Positions 28,202-38,600 are shown, counted from the first letter of the stretch. The stretch is DNA of 64,000 nt from Lachnospiraceae bacterium (GCA_017626435.1 JAGAIR010000007.1:124001-188000), one strand, 5' to 3'. The notes: generated by a model not told the origin, from the letters alone. Numbers and translations are program-made.

Positions 28202-30499
28202 ATGAGAAAGAAATTAAAACAGCATTTAGCGCTGTTTTTGTCGCTTGCAATGGCTGTTTCCCTGAATGCAGGTGTTGCAGGAGCTGTTTCTGTTAATAAG
28301 ACAGATGCCACGACAAATGGAAAGACAGCGGAAGCTACCGTTACCGACACAACAAATCTGACTGACGAACATCAGTCAGCAAATGGGATCACTACCAAGG
28401 ATAATGGATTGATGAGAAAAGACCTGAGTTCCAAGGACATGATTTTGTTGATGGGACAAGGTTGGAACTATGGTAACTCTTTGGAAGCAAAATCTACAAC
28501 AAAGTTAGATTCTGCAGAAGACTATGAAAAAGCTTGGGGGGCAACTCCTTTGACACAGAAGGCGGTTGATGGTCTTAAGAGATATGGCATCAATACAGTA
28601 CGTGTGCCGATAGCATGGTCCAACATGATTTCTGATGATGGAAAATATACCATTGATGAAAGTTATTTTAACCGTGTAGAGGAAGTGATCAATTACTGTC
28701 TGAATGATGAGATGTATGTTATCATCAATATCCACTGGGATGGTGGCTGGTGGGGACAGTTTGGCTCCAAAGATGAAGCTGTGCAGCAAAGAGCGTGGGC
28801 GAGATTTGAGTCCTTCTGGACCCAGATTTCTGAGAGATATAAAGAATACTCAGACCGTCTGATATTTGAGTCTGCAAACGAAGAACTGGGTGACCGTCTG
28901 AATGATGAACTGGATGCGGATGGCAATCCATATGAAAGTGGAAAATCTAAGGGAGACCCAATTAAGGGTGGCCTGTCCAAAGATGAATGTTATGAAATGA
29001 CAACACAGATTAACCAGAAATTTGTAGATATTGTGCGTCAGTCTGGTGGCAATAATACATACAGACATCTTCTGATCGCAGGATACAATACAGACTTTGA
29101 AAATACCTGCAGCCCGAAATATGTAATGCCAACAGATATAGAGGAAAATGGAATCAGTAAGCTGAGTGTATCCGTTCATTATTATACACCAAGTTACTAT
29201 TGTATTTCAGAATCCTCCAGCGTTTCATGGGGGTATAGTGATAAATGGGGAACGGAATCTGAGATTAAGCAGATGGAAGACCTGTTTACTAAAATGTCTC
29301 AGTTTACAGAAGCTGGTTATGGTGTCATGATTGGAGAGTATGGCGTATGTAACTCCAGCAAAAATGGTATCCCGCTTTTCATTCAGAAGGTTATGGAATA
29401 TAGTAAACAGTTCAATTTCCTTCCAGTTATCTGGGATACAGGTATATGGTATGACAGAACAAAGAATGATTTTGGTTTTAAGGATGTGGCAGAAGTATTT
29501 ATCAATGCTACAGGAGTAGATATTACACCTCCAAAGGATGGCGCTACAACTGGTGTTCCAGAAATGCCAATTATTGAAGACGTTGATTCTATGAGACTGG
29601 TAGGTACCTGGACCGGTAAGTGGACACGTACGGATGGTTCTGCATCCATTGGCGGTTATGAGCAGACCAGCTGCGATCCAACTTTGACAGTAACTTCTAA
29701 TGCATATTTCTGGCAGTTATTCTTTACCGCTGACTGGGCAAGCATGACCAGACCAGCTATAAGAGTAACTCCGGCAGATGATTCTACCAGTCAGAAGTGT
29801 GATCTGCAGATGGCATATACCAATAAGGTAGATGGTGCATGGAAAAACAGTTCTGATTATCAGGACCGCTGGGTTGGCAGCATTTTGGAATTAGATAAGG
29901 AATGGCTGGCAGAGTACCCATACATTATGTTATCTTCCAATGCAGTAGGTGCTTCCTTTGTTAAGATTGAAGTCTTTGATTCAGCCAAGACAGAGACCCC
30001 GCCTCCAACTGTAACACAGCAGCCGGGCAGCGCATCTACAGCTACACCACCGGCTGTAACACCGCCTGCTGAAGCACCAAAGACTGTTACTAAGTCTGGT
30101 TTGAAGTATAGTGTAAAAGCAAATGGTACTGCAGTAGTGAAGGCTCCAGTTAAGAAAACCAACAAGAAAGTTACGCTTCCGGCAACCATCAAGGCAGATG
30201 GAAAGACCTACAAGGTAACAGAAATTGCTAAGAGTGCCTTCAAGAATAACAAGAAGCTGACTCAGGTGACAATTGGAACCAATGTAAAGAAAATTGGAGC
30301 AAGTGCTTTTGAAGGATGTAAGAAGTTAAAGACAATCAATGTAAAATCTAAAAAACTGAATAGCGTTGGAAAGAATGCAATTAAGGGCATCCAGAAAAAA
30401 GCAGTGATAAAAGCACCTAAAGCTAAGGTAAAAGCATACAAGAAGCTGTTTAACAGTAAGACTGGTTATAAGAAGACCATGAAGGTTAAGAAGGCATAA
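28202..30499 (+). CDS. Secreted GH5 endoglucanase with C-terminal beta-sandwich and BspA-type LRR module
   Basis: The 765-residue protein starts at ATG 28202, with GAAAGGAAGG before it. Signal peptide about 1-29 (ALFLSLAMAVSLNAGVAGA). GH5 domain about 65-440: GWNYGNSLEA, TVRVPIAWSNM, NIHWDGGWWGQFG, acid/base Glu about 227 in ESANEE, VSVHYYTP, nucleophile Glu about 379 in IGEYGV. Residues about 465-600 form a beta-rich module (WTGKWTRTDGS...) that is probably a carbohydrate-binding domain of unassigned family, then a Pro/Thr linker and a BspA-like leucine-rich module ending KTMKVKKA. The catalytic domain is a close paralogue of that at 30817-32964, pointing to tandem duplication followed by exchange of accessory modules. 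Confidence 0.9.
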   Translation: MRKKLKQHLALFLSLAMAVSLNAGVAGAVSVNKTDATTNGKTAEATVTDTTNLTDEHQSANGITTKDNGLMRKDLSSKDMILLMGQGWNYGNSLEAKSTTKLDSAEDYEKAWGATPLTQKAVDGLKRYGINTVRVPIAWSNMISDDGKYTIDESYFNRVEEVINYCLNDEMYVIINIHWDGGWWGQFGSKDEAVQQRAWARFESFWTQISERYKEYSDRLIFESANEELGDRLNDELDADGNPYESGKSKGDPIKGGLSKDECYEMTTQINQKFVDIVRQSGGNNTYRHLLIAGYNTDFENTCSPKYVMPTDIEENGISKLSVSVHYYTPSYYCISESSSVSWGYSDKWGTESEIKQMEDLFTKMSQFTEAGYGVMIGEYGVCNSSKNGIPLFIQKVMEYSKQFNFLPVIWDTGIWYDRTKNDFGFKDVAEVFINATGVDITPPKDGATTGVPEMPIIEDVDSMRLVGTWTGKWTRTDGSASIGGYEQTSCDPTLTVTSNAYFWQLFFTADWASMTRPAIRVTPADDSTSQKCDLQMAYTNKVDGAWKNSSDYQDRWVGSILELDKEWLAEYPYIMLSSNAVGASFVKIEVFDSAKTETPPPTVTQQPGSASTATPPAVTPPAEAPKTVTKSGLKYSVKANGTAVVKAPVKKTNKKVTLPATIKADGKTYKVTEIAKSAFKNNKKLTQVTIGTNVKKIGASAFEGCKKLKTINVKSKKLNSVGKNAIKGIQKKAVIKAPKAKVKAYKKLFNSKTGYKKTMKVKKA

Positions 30500-30522
30500 T
30501 AAAAACATTAAATGGCGAAAAG

Positions 30523-30562
30523 AGTCTGCAGCACAGAGAAATCTGTGTTGCAGACTTTTTTT
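30523..30562 (+). terminator. Terminator of the second GH5 gene
   Basis: Stem AGTCTGCAGCACAGA (30523-30537) pairs with TCTGTGTTGCAGACT (30542-30556) with one G-T pair, followed by T6. Confidence 0.92.
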
Positions 30563-30596
30563 CTTGATAGGGAAGTTTGTCCTATCAAGAAAAAAA
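30556..30596. repeat. 16-bp perfect inverted repeat sharing the terminator T-tract
   Basis: T7-CTTGATAGG (30556-30571) and CCTATCAAG-A7 (30581-30596) are perfect reverse complements around a 9-base loop. The left arm contains the T-tract of the preceding terminator. The remaining sequence to 30697 shows no gene. Confidence 0.85.
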
Positions 30597-30697
30597 CACT
30601 CCGCAGGGATGCTTATAGGATCAGTTGTTTATGAAAAAGCAGTGCTTTGTTCTATATGTAAAGAAAAAATTGGTTTTATTCTTGGTTTTTTAGCAAA

Positions 30698-30726
30698 TTG
30701 CACAAAAATAAATTGCAAATTATTAT
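30698..30726 (+). promoter_or_regulatory. Possible promoter of the third GH5 gene
   Basis: TTGCAC (30698-30703), 17-base spacer, TATTAT (30721-30726). The surrounding sequence has repeated AAATTGCA words and a TTGTGCAA at 30772-30779. Confidence 0.45.
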
Positions 30727-30816
30727 ATCATGTGCTATTTTATGTATATTAGTATTTGCAGAAGTAAAATATTGTGCAAATGCTAAGAAGGAAATCTTAA
30801 TATAGGAGGTTACAAA

Positions 30817-32964
30817 ATGAACAGAAAGGCAAAGAAATTTGTCGCACTGATTCTTTCCCTGGCAATGGTATTAACCCTTAGTGGAATATCAAATGTTACT
30901 ATGGGGAAAGCAGCTTCCAAAAAGCTGAAGATCAGTGCATCAAAGGTGACGGTAAAAGTAAAGTCATCCAAGAAAGTGATACTAAAGAATAAGCCAAAAG
31001 GAGCAAAGGTTACATGGACTTCAAAGAATAAGAAGATTGCTACCGTGAAAAATGGAAAGATTACTGGTAAGAAGGCTGGAAATACAAAGGTAATTTGTAA
31101 AGTGACTTACAAGAAAAAAGGGAAGAAGCTAACCAAAAAGTTTACTGTGAAGGTAACGGTGAAGAAGGCATCGGCTGCATCAACTACGGTACCGGCTGCA
31201 TCAGCAGCACCGACGGCAGCACCACAGGTTTCTCCAACACTTCCTCCACGTAGTGTGGTTGGAGCGACTACAGCACCAACGGACAAAGAAACCTCTAATC
31301 TGGGAGCAGAAAGCTTGTCTGCAAACGGTGTTGTGACGAAGGATAATGGTATGATGAGAACCAATTGGACTTCGAAAGAATTTATGAAGTATATGGGATT
31401 CGGCTGGAACTATGGAAATTCTTTGGAGGCCCGTCTGGATGCAAAGGATGTAACAGCAAATACTACCGTGTCTGATCATGAAAACGCATGGAATGCTGGT
31501 CTTTTGACACAGGCAAATGTAGATGCTTTAAAGAAATATGGAATCAACACAATTCGTATTCCAGTGGCTTGGTCCAATATGATGTCGAAGGATGGTAAGT
31601 ATACCATCGATGATGCATACTTTAACCGTGTGGAAGAGGTTATGAACTATGCCTTAAATAATGAGATGTATGTTATCGTTAATATTCATTGGGACGGTGA
31701 CTGGTGGGGACAGTTTGGTGATGCAGACCAGGCGGTACGTGATCAGGCATGGGCACGTTATGAGTCATTCTGGACGCAGATTGCAAACCGTTATAAAGAC
31801 TACTCAGACCGTTTGATTTTTGAGTCAGCTAATGAGGAACTGGGTGACCGTCTGAATGATGACTGGGTAAACATGAGCACTACATACAAAACAGGTACTC
31901 TTACGGAAGAAGAGCAGTACGAGACCGTTAATAAGATCAACCAGAAATTCGTAGATATCGTACGTAACAGTGGTGGAAACAATAAGTACCGTTATCTGTT
32001 GATTGCAGGATTTAATACCAATATTGACAAGACATGTGATGACCGATTTGTTATGCCGACGGATACGGTAGCAGAAAATGGAAATGACAAACTAAGCATA
32101 TCTGTACATTACTATACTCCATGGCAGTATTGTGGAGGTTCAGAATTTACTCCTTCCAAGGATAATCCAGCACAGACTGACTGGGGAACCGATACAGATG
32201 TTGCCGAGATGCATGCAAACTTTGATAAGATGAAGAAGTTTACAGAGGAAGGCTATGGTGTCATTATCGGTGAGTTTGGTGTTCAGACTACAGGTTATGA
32301 TGGAATACCAAAATATTTTAAAGAGCTTTCCACCTATACAATGAAAAATGGTATGTGTCCTGTATTGTGGGATACTGGTACATGGTTTAGCCGGAATGAT
32401 TCTAAGTTTGTCTTTGATGATGTAACGAAGGTACTCTTAGAGGTTACCGGTTCTACTGAGACCTTCCCAGAGACAGGATTTACCACTGGTATCTGGGAAT
32501 ACGAGATAGCAGATGAAAGCGAACTGACACCGGTATATTCCTGGACAGGAACCTGGATTAAGAATGATGGCAATCCAGAGCACACTGGAAATACGCATAC
32601 ATTTGAGACAACAGAAGTGACAGATGGATTTGAGGTATATTGTAATAATGGATATCATTACTGGGCAAATGTTTTTGCTGACTGGAATTCTATTACACAT
32701 CCTTATATCAGGGTTACAGTGAAGGATCCAGATAAGAATACTGGTAATATAAAGTTCGGTTATTCCAAATTTAAAGCAAAAGATCCAACCAATAAGGAGA
32801 CAATGGAACAGAAAGAAATGCACGTAATCAATTATGAAGATTTTGACTGGACTGGCAAGTGTATTTCTGTGGATAAATTAATGCTGAAGGATGCAGATGC
32901 AATGTATTTGACCTTTGGTAGTTATCCAACCATTACTAAGATTGAGATTTTCGATAAGAAATAA
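30817..32964 (+). CDS. Secreted GH5 endoglucanase with N-terminal Big2-like domain and C-terminal beta-sandwich
   Basis: The 715-residue protein starts at ATG 30817 with AGGAGG upstream. After the signal peptide (about 1-32) comes a lysine-rich Big2-like domain (about 35-115; VTWTSKNKKIATVKNGKITG), then an Ala/Thr/Pro linker. GH5 domain about 175-545: GWNYGNSLEA, TIRIPVAWSNM, NIHWDGDWWGQFG, acid/base Glu about 340 in ESANEE, ISVHYYTP, nucleophile Glu about 486 in IGEFGV. The last 170 residues form a beta-rich module (YSWTGTWIKNDGN...) like that of the second GH5 but with no leucine-rich module after it. Domain order is thus partly reversed relative to its paralogue. Probable beta-glucanase acting outside the cell. 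Confidence 0.9.
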   Translation: MNRKAKKFVALILSLAMVLTLSGISNVTMGKAASKKLKISASKVTVKVKSSKKVILKNKPKGAKVTWTSKNKKIATVKNGKITGKKAGNTKVICKVTYKKKGKKLTKKFTVKVTVKKASAASTTVPAASAAPTAAPQVSPTLPPRSVVGATTAPTDKETSNLGAESLSANGVVTKDNGMMRTNWTSKEFMKYMGFGWNYGNSLEARLDAKDVTANTTVSDHENAWNAGLLTQANVDALKKYGINTIRIPVAWSNMMSKDGKYTIDDAYFNRVEEVMNYALNNEMYVIVNIHWDGDWWGQFGDADQAVRDQAWARYESFWTQIANRYKDYSDRLIFESANEELGDRLNDDWVNMSTTYKTGTLTEEEQYETVNKINQKFVDIVRNSGGNNKYRYLLIAGFNTNIDKTCDDRFVMPTDTVAENGNDKLSISVHYYTPWQYCGGSEFTPSKDNPAQTDWGTDTDVAEMHANFDKMKKFTEEGYGVIIGEFGVQTTGYDGIPKYFKELSTYTMKNGMCPVLWDTGTWFSRNDSKFVFDDVTKVLLEVTGSTETFPETGFTTGIWEYEIADESELTPVYSWTGTWIKNDGNPEHTGNTHTFETTEVTDGFEVYCNNGYHYWANVFADWNSITHPYIRVTVKDPDKNTGNIKFGYSKFKAKDPTNKETMEQKEMHVINYEDFDWTGKCISVDKLMLKDADAMYLTFGSYPTITKIEIFDKK

Positions 32965-33004
32965 TTAGCCGGTGATTTAGTTTCTTAATATGTAGTTAAA
33001 ACAG

Positions 33005-33044
33005 AAAAGTACTTCCGATCAGTAAATATCGGAAGTACTTTTTT
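33005..33044. terminator. Bidirectional terminator between third GH5 and the ABC binding protein
   Basis: 15-bp perfect stem AAAAGTACTTCCGAT (33005-33019) with ATCGGAAGTACTTTT (33028-33042), flanked by A and T runs so that it can stop transcription from both sides. Confidence 0.9.
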
Positions 33045-33065
33045 CTGGGCTTTAGCCTGTCAGAT

Positions 33066-34094
33066 TTAATTGTCCTTTTCTTCAATTGCTTTATAATCTT
33101 CAGGGATTTTGATTCCTAATTTATCGCAATTTTCTTTATTATACTCTTTGGTAGTGGCGTCAGCATATTCAATATCCATTTCACCAGGATTTTTTCCGTT
33201 GACCAGAATCTCATATGCCATCTCAGCTGTTTTCTGTCCCAGGCTGTAGTAGTCAATAGATAATGTTCCTACACCTGCTTCACAGATACCCTCTTCCCCT
33301 GCAATCATTGGAACACCTGCAGGAATCAATACATTTTTTACTGTCTCTACACTGGCTGCCATTACGTTGTCCGTTGGTATGTATACAACGTCACAGTCGG
33401 CAGCAGCGTTGGTCACAACAGACTGGATTTCATTGGAATCAGCAGCCGTATACTCTTTGTATTCAATGTTGTCCTCATCCAGAGCCTTTTCCATTTTTTG
33501 TGCCTGGAAGATGGAGTTTGGTTCAGCGGAACAATATACAATTGCTACTTTTTTGGTATCTGGCAGAAGTTCCAGGATCATATCTTCCTGCTGCTCAATG
33601 GGAGCCAGGTCAGAAGTACCGGTAATGTTTGTTCCAGAAGCACCGCTCCAATCCTCTACGTTTAACGCGGTAGCATAATCTGTAATAGAAGTAGCTACGA
33701 TTGGAATCGTATTGGTGGCAGCAGATGCGGACTGTAATGCAGCGGTAGCATTTGCCATGATAAGATCTACATTACCGGAGACAAAGCCATTACAGATTGT
33801 AGCACAGCTGGATTCTTCACCCTGGGCATTTTGTACATCAAATTTTACCTTATCCTTGCCAAGCTTTTCTGTTAAGGTATCTTGAAATCCTTTTGTTGCT
33901 GCATCCAAAGCTTCATGTTCCATTAACTGGCAGATTCCGATGTGATAAACCTTATCCTTGTCTGCGGTGGCATTGGTAGAAGCAGAAGAAGCTCCCTGGT
34001 CTGCCTTCTTGTAACTGTCTGTGCCACAAGCCGTCAGGCTGCATACAAGAGCAGTGGCGGTAAGCAGAGAAACAAGTTTTTTTGTCAATCTCAT
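33066..34094 (-). CDS. ABC transporter substrate-binding lipoprotein (PF04392/TrpX-like)
   Basis: The 342-residue protein has a lipoprotein signal ending SLTACG. The mature part fits the ABC_sub_bind family, a type I periplasmic-binding fold: IGICQLMEHEALDAATKGFQD, PIVATSITDYATALN, KKVAIVYCSAEPNS, VVYIPTDNVMAAS, IPAGVPMIAGEEG. Members bind amino acids or unknown small ligands for a partner permease and ATPase, which are normally encoded next to it. None is present: a terminator follows directly. It may serve a transporter encoded elsewhere. GGAGG precedes the start and a good promoter lies at 34139-34167. Confidence 0.85.
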   Translation of the reverse strand: MRLTKKLVSLLTATALVCSLTACGTDSYKKADQGASSASTNATADKDKVYHIGICQLMEHEALDAATKGFQDTLTEKLGKDKVKFDVQNAQGEESSCATICNGFVSGNVDLIMANATAALQSASAATNTIPIVATSITDYATALNVEDWSGASGTNITGTSDLAPIEQQEDMILELLPDTKKVAIVYCSAEPNSIFQAQKMEKALDEDNIEYKEYTAADSNEIQSVVTNAAADCDVVYIPTDNVMAASVETVKNVLIPAGVPMIAGEEGICEAGVGTLSIDYYSLGQKTAEMAYEILVNGKNPGEMDIEYADATTKEYNKENCDKLGIKIPEDYKAIEEKDN

Positions 34095-34138
34095 AAAATT
34101 TCCTCCATATTTAGTTTATTTGTTTATGATATAAAAAT

Positions 34139-34167
34139 ATTATAAAGAGAAGAGGTAGTAAAGTCAA
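34139..34167 (-). promoter_or_regulatory. Promoter of the ABC binding lipoprotein gene
   Basis: On the minus strand: TTGACT (34167-34162), 17-base spacer, TATAAT (34144-34139). Confidence 0.7.
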
Positions 34168-34184
34168 TAAAAAGCAAGGTCTAT

Positions 34185-34227
34185 AGTCATTTGAATGACT
34201 TGCACAATTGTGTAGCTGTGGTATTAT
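34185..34227 (+). promoter_or_regulatory. Possible MATE promoter with upstream palindrome
   Basis: TTGCAC (34200-34205), 16-base spacer, TATTAT (34222-34227). A perfect 7-bp inverted repeat AGTCATT-TG-AATGACT (34185-34200) ends at the -35 box and stands between the two divergent genes. Confidence 0.5.
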
Positions 34228-34275
34228 GAAAAGAAGTGTAAAGGACAATACATAGATTTTGGAGAAGGAAAGGAC

Positions 34276-35643
34276 ATGATTGCAATGTCAAAACAAATGG
34301 AGCAAAAGGAATATTTATTTTCCAACAGAGATTTGAAAAAATTAATTTTTCCTCTGTTAGTAGAACAGTTGCTGGCAGTGACAGTAGGGCTGACAGATTC
34401 CATTATGGTAGCTTCTGTGGGAGAATCTGCCGTTTCTGCTGTTTCCCTGGTGGATAATATCAATATTCTGCTGATTGGGCTTTTTTCAGCACTAGCTACT
34501 GGAGGTGCTGTAGTGGCAGGACAGTATATTGGTCATGGTGACCGGAAAAAGGCATGTACGGCCGGAGAACAGATGCTGGTATTTGTATTCGCCATGGCAC
34601 TGGGAATCATGGCACTGATCTATCTGGGCAAATTCTTTATATTAAATATTGTATTTGGGCAGATCAGCCAGGAGGTACATGACTATGCAGATACATACCT
34701 GATGATCGTAATGGCATCCATTCCATTTCTGGCATTATACAATTGTGGAGCTGCGTTGTTCCGTGTGCAGGGGAATTCCCAAATTTCCATGCAGACATCC
34801 CTGTTAATGAATTCTATTAACATTATTGGAAATGCAGTTATGATTTTTGGATTGCACTGTAAAGTAGAGGGAGTTGCAATCCCAACTTTGGTTTCAAGGG
34901 TTATTGCTGCATTTGTGATAGTGATTTTATTGAGAAATCAGGAATTGGAGGTTCATATCAGTAAGCCGTTCCGATATCGTTTTCTGCCTGGGATGGTAAA
35001 GCGGATATTACAGATTGGTGTTCCGAATGGAGTGGAAAACAGTATGTTCCAGTTGGGTAAACTGGTGTTGCTGAGTCTGATATCTACTTTTGGAACTACA
35101 GCTATCGCAGCAAATGCCGTAAGCAATTCTGTGGCAGCATTTGAAATTCTGCCGGGACAGGCAGTGGGACTTGCACTGGTGACGGTTATCAGCCAATGTG
35201 TTGGTGCCGGTGATTACCAGCAGGTGCGGTATTATACGAAAAAGTTGATGGGATATACCTATATTGCCATGATTGCTTTGAATATTTTGATCCTTTTTGG
35301 ATTGCCGATCATTATGAACGTCTATCATCTGTCAGCAGAGACAACAAAGGTGACAACACAGATATTACTGCTGCACGGGGTATGTGCCATGGTGATCTGG
35401 CCGCTATCCTTTACATTTCCTAATACGCTGCGGGCTGCTAATGATGTGAAATATACTATGATAGTAAGTATGGTATCTATGTGGTTTTGCCGAATCATCC
35501 TGGGATTTGTGCTTGGCAAGTATATGGGATTCGGTGTATTGGGGACCTGGATGGCAATGATACTGGACTGGTGTGTCAGAAGTGTTTTCTTTGTGATTCA
35601 TTATTACAGAGGAAAATGGATGGAGAAAAAGGTGGTATTGTGA
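34276..35643 (+). CDS. MATE family multidrug/toxin exporter
   Basis: The 455-residue protein has about 12 hydrophobic segments and the two-fold MATE organisation. Recognisable blocks are FPLLVEQLLAVTVGLTDSIMVA near the N-terminus, GGAVVAGQYIGHGDRKKA, and in the second half GVPNGVENSMFQLGKLVLLSL and ISQCVGAGDYQQ. These transporters export drugs, dyes or metabolites with sodium or proton exchange. The start could also be the ATG at 34285, which is better spaced from AAAGGA. It is followed 35 bases later by the GH3 gene, so the two may share a transcript. Confidence 0.92.
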   Translation: MIAMSKQMEQKEYLFSNRDLKKLIFPLLVEQLLAVTVGLTDSIMVASVGESAVSAVSLVDNINILLIGLFSALATGGAVVAGQYIGHGDRKKACTAGEQMLVFVFAMALGIMALIYLGKFFILNIVFGQISQEVHDYADTYLMIVMASIPFLALYNCGAALFRVQGNSQISMQTSLLMNSINIIGNAVMIFGLHCKVEGVAIPTLVSRVIAAFVIVILLRNQELEVHISKPFRYRFLPGMVKRILQIGVPNGVENSMFQLGKLVLLSLISTFGTTAIAANAVSNSVAAFEILPGQAVGLALVTVISQCVGAGDYQQVRYYTKKLMGYTYIAMIALNILILFGLPIIMNVYHLSAETTKVTTQILLLHGVCAMVIWPLSFTFPNTLRAANDVKYTMIVSMVSMWFCRIILGFVLGKYMGFGVLGTWMAMILDWCVRSVFFVIHYYRGKWMEKKVVL

Positions 35644-35678
35644 TAAAATACTGATAGTAAAATATCTGGAGGTTGGAA

Positions 35679-38600
35679 ATGGCAGGATATGATAATTATA
35701 AGAAAACACCTCTTTGGAATAGTGCATTTCCGATGGAGAAAAGACTGGATTATCTGTTGGAGCAGTTGACGCTGGAGGAGAAGTTTCAGTGCCTTGGAAC
35801 GGGGTGTCCGAAGATAGAACGGCTGGGGATAGAGCCATTTTATGTGGGCGGAGAGGGGGCACATGGAGTTCAGGCAAGGCATGACCAGAGTTTTGATAAG
35901 GGGAAGCCTCAGCCAACCACCATATTACCAAATCCAATTGGGATGAGTGCTACCTGGGATGCAGAGTTGATGAAACAAGCTGGTCAGGTAGTAGGAAATG
36001 AAGCGAGGGCTGTATTTAGTAAGGAAAAAAGAGGAGGCCTCTGCCTGTGGGCACCGACGATTGATATGGAAAGAGATCCGCGTTGGGGAAGGACCGAGGA
36101 GGCGTATGGGGAAGATCCTTATCTGACGGGAAAAATGGCCTCTGCCTATATACAGGGCTTGCGCGGAGAGGATCCGTTTTATCTGCGCTGTGGAGCGACC
36201 TTAAAGCATTTCTATGCCAATAATGTGGAAGAAGGACGCACCTGGATTTCTTCCTCTGTAGATCCGAGGAACAAGCACGAATACTATCTGGAGCCATTCC
36301 GCCGTGCTGTCGTGGAGGGGGGAGCTGAAGGCATTATGACTGCCTATAACGAGGTCAACGGTGTTCCCTGCATTTTAAACAATGAAGTGCAGAAAATTGC
36401 TAAGGAGCAGTGGGGGCTTCATCATGTAGTCTGTGATGGAGGCGATATGAAGCAGACAGTCAACTGTCACCGTTACTTTGGCTCTCACAGTGAGACGATA
36501 GCCGCCGGACTGAAGGCAGGAATTGACTGCTTTACCGACGATATTGAAGATGTGGTGGCTGGTGCAAGGGAAGCGTATGAGCGTGGGATGATTTCCATTG
36601 CAGAGATTGACCGGGCATTGCGAAATCATTTTGGGACTATGATTCGTCTTGGACTATTTGATGCCGTACCTAAAAATCCATATGCAGAAATTGGATCAGA
36701 AGAACTGAATACAAAAGAAAATCAAAGAGTTTCTTATGAACTGGCAAAAGAATCTGTGGTGTTATTGAAAAATGAGAAGCTGCTTCCGTTATCTGACGGG
36801 AAGAGAAAGGAAACGTCAGGTTTGTCTTTACAGGAGACTGCAGACGGAAATTTACATGGAAAGCTGGCTGTAGTTGGTCCGCTGGCGGACGTCTGGTACA
36901 AGGATTGGTATTCGGGGATTCCACCGTATCAGGTTACTCCTTTGGAGGGAATCAGAAAATATCAGAAAAATGCTGGTTTTGAATCGGGGATACCACAAGT
37001 GAGACTGGCATATGAAAATAGTTTTCTGGGACTGCTGGAGGATGGCAGGACGATTGGTTTGGTGCCGGAAGAGCGGGCAGAAATCTTTGAGATCACCCTT
37101 TGGGATAAGCATCAGGCGACTTTGCGTAGTATGAGTACCGGACTTTTGCTGACGACAGAGGACGGAAGGGATGAGGATGACAATCTGAGGGAAGGGATCG
37201 TTACTGCTTCCAAATCAGAGGCATTTGGCTGGTTTGTCAAGGAAGTCTTTCAGGTGGAGTATGAAGGAGAGTCCTTCCAGAGCGTGTTGGCAGAAGGCGG
37301 AGAACTTCAGATCAGGTCATGGGATCGACAGGAGTATTTTATTGATGAGACAGGAAGGCTCCGGGTGCCTGTGGATGAGGATGCCCCGGCAGAGGATGCC
37401 CCAGCCGCCCATTGCTATAAGATCGAGGAGCAGAGAAAAGCGGTAACTTTTAGGACGGTTCTGGTGAAAGATTCTTTGCAGGATGCAGTCCATCTGGCAG
37501 AGAAATCAGATACGGTTGTTTTTGTGGCAGGCGGTAATCCGGTGATCAACTGTAAGGAAGAAAGAGACCGTAATGACATTGATCTGCCATTATATCAGCA
37601 TGAGCTGGTTCAAGCTGTTTATGCAGCAAATCCTAAGGTGGTACTGGCATTGATCAGTAATGTTCCGTTTGCGGTCAACTGGGAGCAGGAACATATTCCG
37701 TCTATTGTGATGATGGCATCGGGGAGCATGGAACTGGGAAATGCCCTGGCAGATATTTTGTTTGGCAAAGCTGCACCGGCAGGAAGACTAAATATGACCT
37801 GGTACCGGGATATCGGTCAGCTTCCGGAAATAAATGATTATGATATCATTCAAAAAGAAAGAACATATCAGTATTTCCAGGGAGATGTATTGTATCCTTT
37901 CGGTCATGGTCTGACCTATGAACCGGTGGAATATAGTGATCTGCAGGTAACGCTCAGAGACAGAACGGTGCTGGAGGTTTCATTAGAAGTTTGTAATGCT
38001 GGTGGATCTGTCACAGATGAGGTGGTGCAGATCTATGTTGCAAAATGCCAGTCACAAGTAAAAAGAGCACTGCGCCAGTTGAAGGGGTTTGTCCGGGTAA
38101 AGGACTTGCAGCCGGGAGAGTTCCGTTCTGTGTCAGTGGAAATTCCTTTGGCAGATCTGCGTTATTATGATGTGATCTGTCAGGATATGTTGTTGGAACC
38201 TGGGGAATACGAGATACAGGTGGGAGCGTCCTCCCAGGATATCCGTTTAAGGCAGAACGTTTTCCTGAAGGGAACGGACAGAGGCTGCCGGGATGGAATG
38301 TGTGTATCTCCGGCTGACCATTATGACCGCTCGGAAAATGCCAGGCTGTGGGAAGGACATATGGGATATTGCAGCGTGGGGACGTATTGTCTGGAAAAGC
38401 CGATGGAGCTGCAGTATGACAGAGTTTCCCTGACAGGCACGCCTTCTGTGCTGGCAGTGGATGCAGTGATGGCAAGGGGAGCCTCCGTACAGGTTTATCT
38501 GAATGATATTCTGGTGGGGACATATAATAAAAAGAAGGAAGGGCAGGAAGCAGAGCTGGTTTTGGAAGAAGGCTGGGCAGCAGGAGTACAGTCGGGAGTA

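Noticed and set aside
28202..32964. Assigning GH5 subfamily numbers and exact substrate
   Set aside because: Catalytic residues are clear but subfamily needs an alignment that cannot be run here.
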